Shown here: piece by piece, positions 6,555 to 7,496 of the stretch
How the letters are laid out: each line of letters begins with the position of its first letter
Numbering within the stretch: the stretch's first letter is position 1
NCBI GenBank assembly: GCA_007118765.1
Contig: SKQZ01000378.1
Span: 1 to 7,496 of the forward strand
Length of the DNA: 7,496 bases
Direction of reading: 5' to 3'
Source: Candidatus Hydrogenedentota bacterium
GTDB lineage: Bacteria > Hydrogenedentota > Hydrogenedentia > Hydrogenedentales > CAITNO01
Position numbers and translations under genes: made by a program
The notes under the pieces: model-generated
What the model was told of the DNA's origin: nothing
Database searches by the model: none
The model's input: only the letters and a program-made list of their open reading frames with translations

Positions 6555-7379
6555 ATGTATCGCCGAAAGAACATACTGCGGGCGGGTGTGCTGGCGCTGA
6601 TCACCCTCATGGCGTGGAGTACGGCGGCATACGGTGATTGGATCAGGTTGAATGGCGCAACCCATCAGGACGTGTACATTAACGAAACGCGTACCATGTA
6701 TTTTGTGCATTTCCCCGACACGGGCGAAGTCATGAATGTTCCCAAAAACAGCGTGTCGCCGGACAACGTGGGGTTTAACGAAGACGCTGCCTTTCGCACC
6801 GATTTGCTTGAAGCATGGCGCGAAAGGAATCCCGAACGGGAACGCACCGCCGACCGCCTTGAAGATGTCAGACAGCATCAACGACACCACCGGGCGTCTG
6901 CACCGCCGCCCAACACCGCGGAGCAACCGACCCAACGGGTGCAACAAGTCTCCCTCGGCGGTGATGCGTTGCCGAAGATCGTGCTGAGAAACCCGCCGCT
7001 GCGGCATGCACCGACCGGCATGCAACGTCCAAACACCATGATGCGCCAACCTCAACAGCAATTCGGTGGCGGCATGGGTACGGGCACAAGGGGCATGCCC
7101 GGCACAGGCGGCATGGGCACAGGCATGAGAGGCATGCCCGGCACAGGCGGCATGGCTGGTATGGGCGGCATGGGTATGCCCGGTATGGGCGGTATGATGC
7201 CCGGCATGGGCGGCATGGCGATGCGCGATGTCACGGTCATCTCGAATATATCCGACCTTTTTTCCAACATAGACGACCGGCTGGTAGGCGAACCACTCGC
7301 GGAAATACACCCCTCGTACATTTTTCATCAGCGCCAGGAAATAAACATGCGCGACATGAACCACCGCAACCGCCGTTAG
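6555..7379 (+). CDS. Secreted protein of unknown function with Gly/Met-rich repeat tract
   Basis: The 274-residue product starts at ATG 6555 behind a near-perfect AAGGAGG (6542-6548, 6-base spacer). Residues 1-27 form a signal peptide: basic MYRRKN, a hydrophobic stretch GVLALITLMA and a likely cleavage site AYG before Asp28, so export from the cytoplasm is expected. Residues 28-90 form a compact, probably folded domain (DWIRLNGATHQDVYI, MYFVHFPDTGEVMNVP). Residues 91-170 are charged and Pro/Gln-rich, likely disordered. Residues 171-223 are a Gly/Met/Thr/Pro low-complexity tract containing two 13-residue tandem units (173-185 and 186-198) and then shorter GM(P)G units. The tail (DVTVISNISDLFSNIDDRL onwards) again looks ordered, ending in a basic NHRNRR. 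I do not recognise the family. The TAG stop lies within the left end of repeat copy 2. Met-rich tracts can bind copper in some exported proteins, but nothing else here supports that. Confidence 0.85.
   Translation: MYRRKNILRAGVLALITLMAWSTAAYGDWIRLNGATHQDVYINETRTMYFVHFPDTGEVMNVPKNSVSPDNVGFNEDAAFRTDLLEAWRERNPERERTADRLEDVRQHQRHHRASAPPPNTAEQPTQRVQQVSLGGDALPKIVLRNPPLRHAPTGMQRPNTMMRQPQQQFGGGMGTGTRGMPGTGGMGTGMRGMPGTGGMAGMGGMGMPGMGGMMPGMGGMAMRDVTVISNISDLFSNIDDRLVGEPLAEIHPSYIFHQRQEINMRDMNHRNRR
7092..7155 (+). repeat. In-gene tandem repeat of 39 bp
   Basis: An exact 25-bp sequence occurs at 7092-7116 and again at 7131-7155, a period of 39 bp or 13 codons. It encodes the repeated GMPGTGGM segment of the Gly/Met-rich tract. 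Since the period is a multiple of three, unit loss or gain would keep the frame. Confidence 0.9.
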
Positions 7380-7496
7380 CCCGCATATTTCACAAGATTT
7401 CTGTTACGCCTGCGAATCTTACACCATATCAGGCACTTTGCTTGCCCACCGACTTCGACGTGTACTAACACGCTGTCAGCCGGCGGCCTGCGCAAA
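7376..7496. repeat. TTAA-type hairpin repeat, copy 2 (cut by window end)
   Basis: Starting at TTAG (7376-7379), 121 bases align without gaps to 852-972 with 99 identities by my count. The core from CCGACTTCGACGTGT to TAACACGCTGTCAGCCGGCG is the best conserved part. Its left arm matches the reverse complement of the right arm of copy 1 even better (38 of 41 positions against 993-1033). The inverted right arm would be expected beyond the window, ending near position 7557 if the length is the same. The first bases supply the TAG stop of the secreted-protein gene. Confidence 0.85.
7459..7472. other. Core stem-loop of repeat copy 2
   Basis: CGTGT (7459-7463) pairs with ACACG (7468-7472) around the loop ACTA, equivalent to 935-948 in copy 1 with the same stem and a different loop. 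Confidence 0.5.

Noticed and set aside
6537..7364. Long minus-strand ORF opposite the secreted-protein gene, rich in His and Ala
   Set aside because: Its His/Ala repeats are the antisense reading of the Gly/Met repeats. The plus-strand frame has a strong ribosome binding site and signal peptide, and the minus ORF has neither.

Overview
The window looks like a stretch of chromosome from an uncultured, moderately GC-rich, Gram-negative-type bacterium. The truncated oxidoreductase at the left edge, with its GxWWDFGSG and DLGSHWIDL signatures, resembles the Gfo/Idh/MocA paralogues that are numerous in Planctomycetes, Verrucomicrobia/Lentisphaerae and Hydrogenedentes. That affiliation is an inference with low certainty. 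No rRNA, tRNA, CRISPR array, transposase or phage gene was seen.

Layout from left to right: the 3' part of a Gfo/Idh/MocA oxidoreductase (1-855); a 182-bp hairpin-forming repeat bounded by TTAA (852-1033) and more non-coding sequence; a divergent ClpP-like serine protease subunit (1265-1879); a TIGR01777/YfcH-type NAD(P)-binding epimerase-like protein (1948-2856). Facing these is a divergent glycoside hydrolase family 4 (GH4)-like protein on the minus strand (2893-4140). A divergent promoter region of about 350 bp (4141-4492) follows, then a hybrid sensor histidine kinase whose membrane-anchor region is split by an in-frame TGA (4493-4627 and 4652-6373). Last come a secreted protein with a Gly/Met-rich repeat tract (6555-7379) and a second copy of the hairpin repeat, which runs off the right edge (7376-7496).

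The genes do not form an obvious single pathway. clpP and the epimerase gene are codirectional, 68 bp apart, and could be cotranscribed; the others appear to be separate units. The most notable observations are: (i) two copies of a short non-coding repeat that align without gaps over 121 bp (99 identical by my count), each beginning inside the stop codon of the gene upstream; (ii) an in-frame TGA in an otherwise coherent histidine-kinase reading frame; (iii) a ClpP with Asn at the catalytic Asp position; (iv) a GH4-like enzyme in which the usual metal-ligand Cys, and perhaps His, are not at their expected positions. The repeat family is the best candidate for something undescribed.
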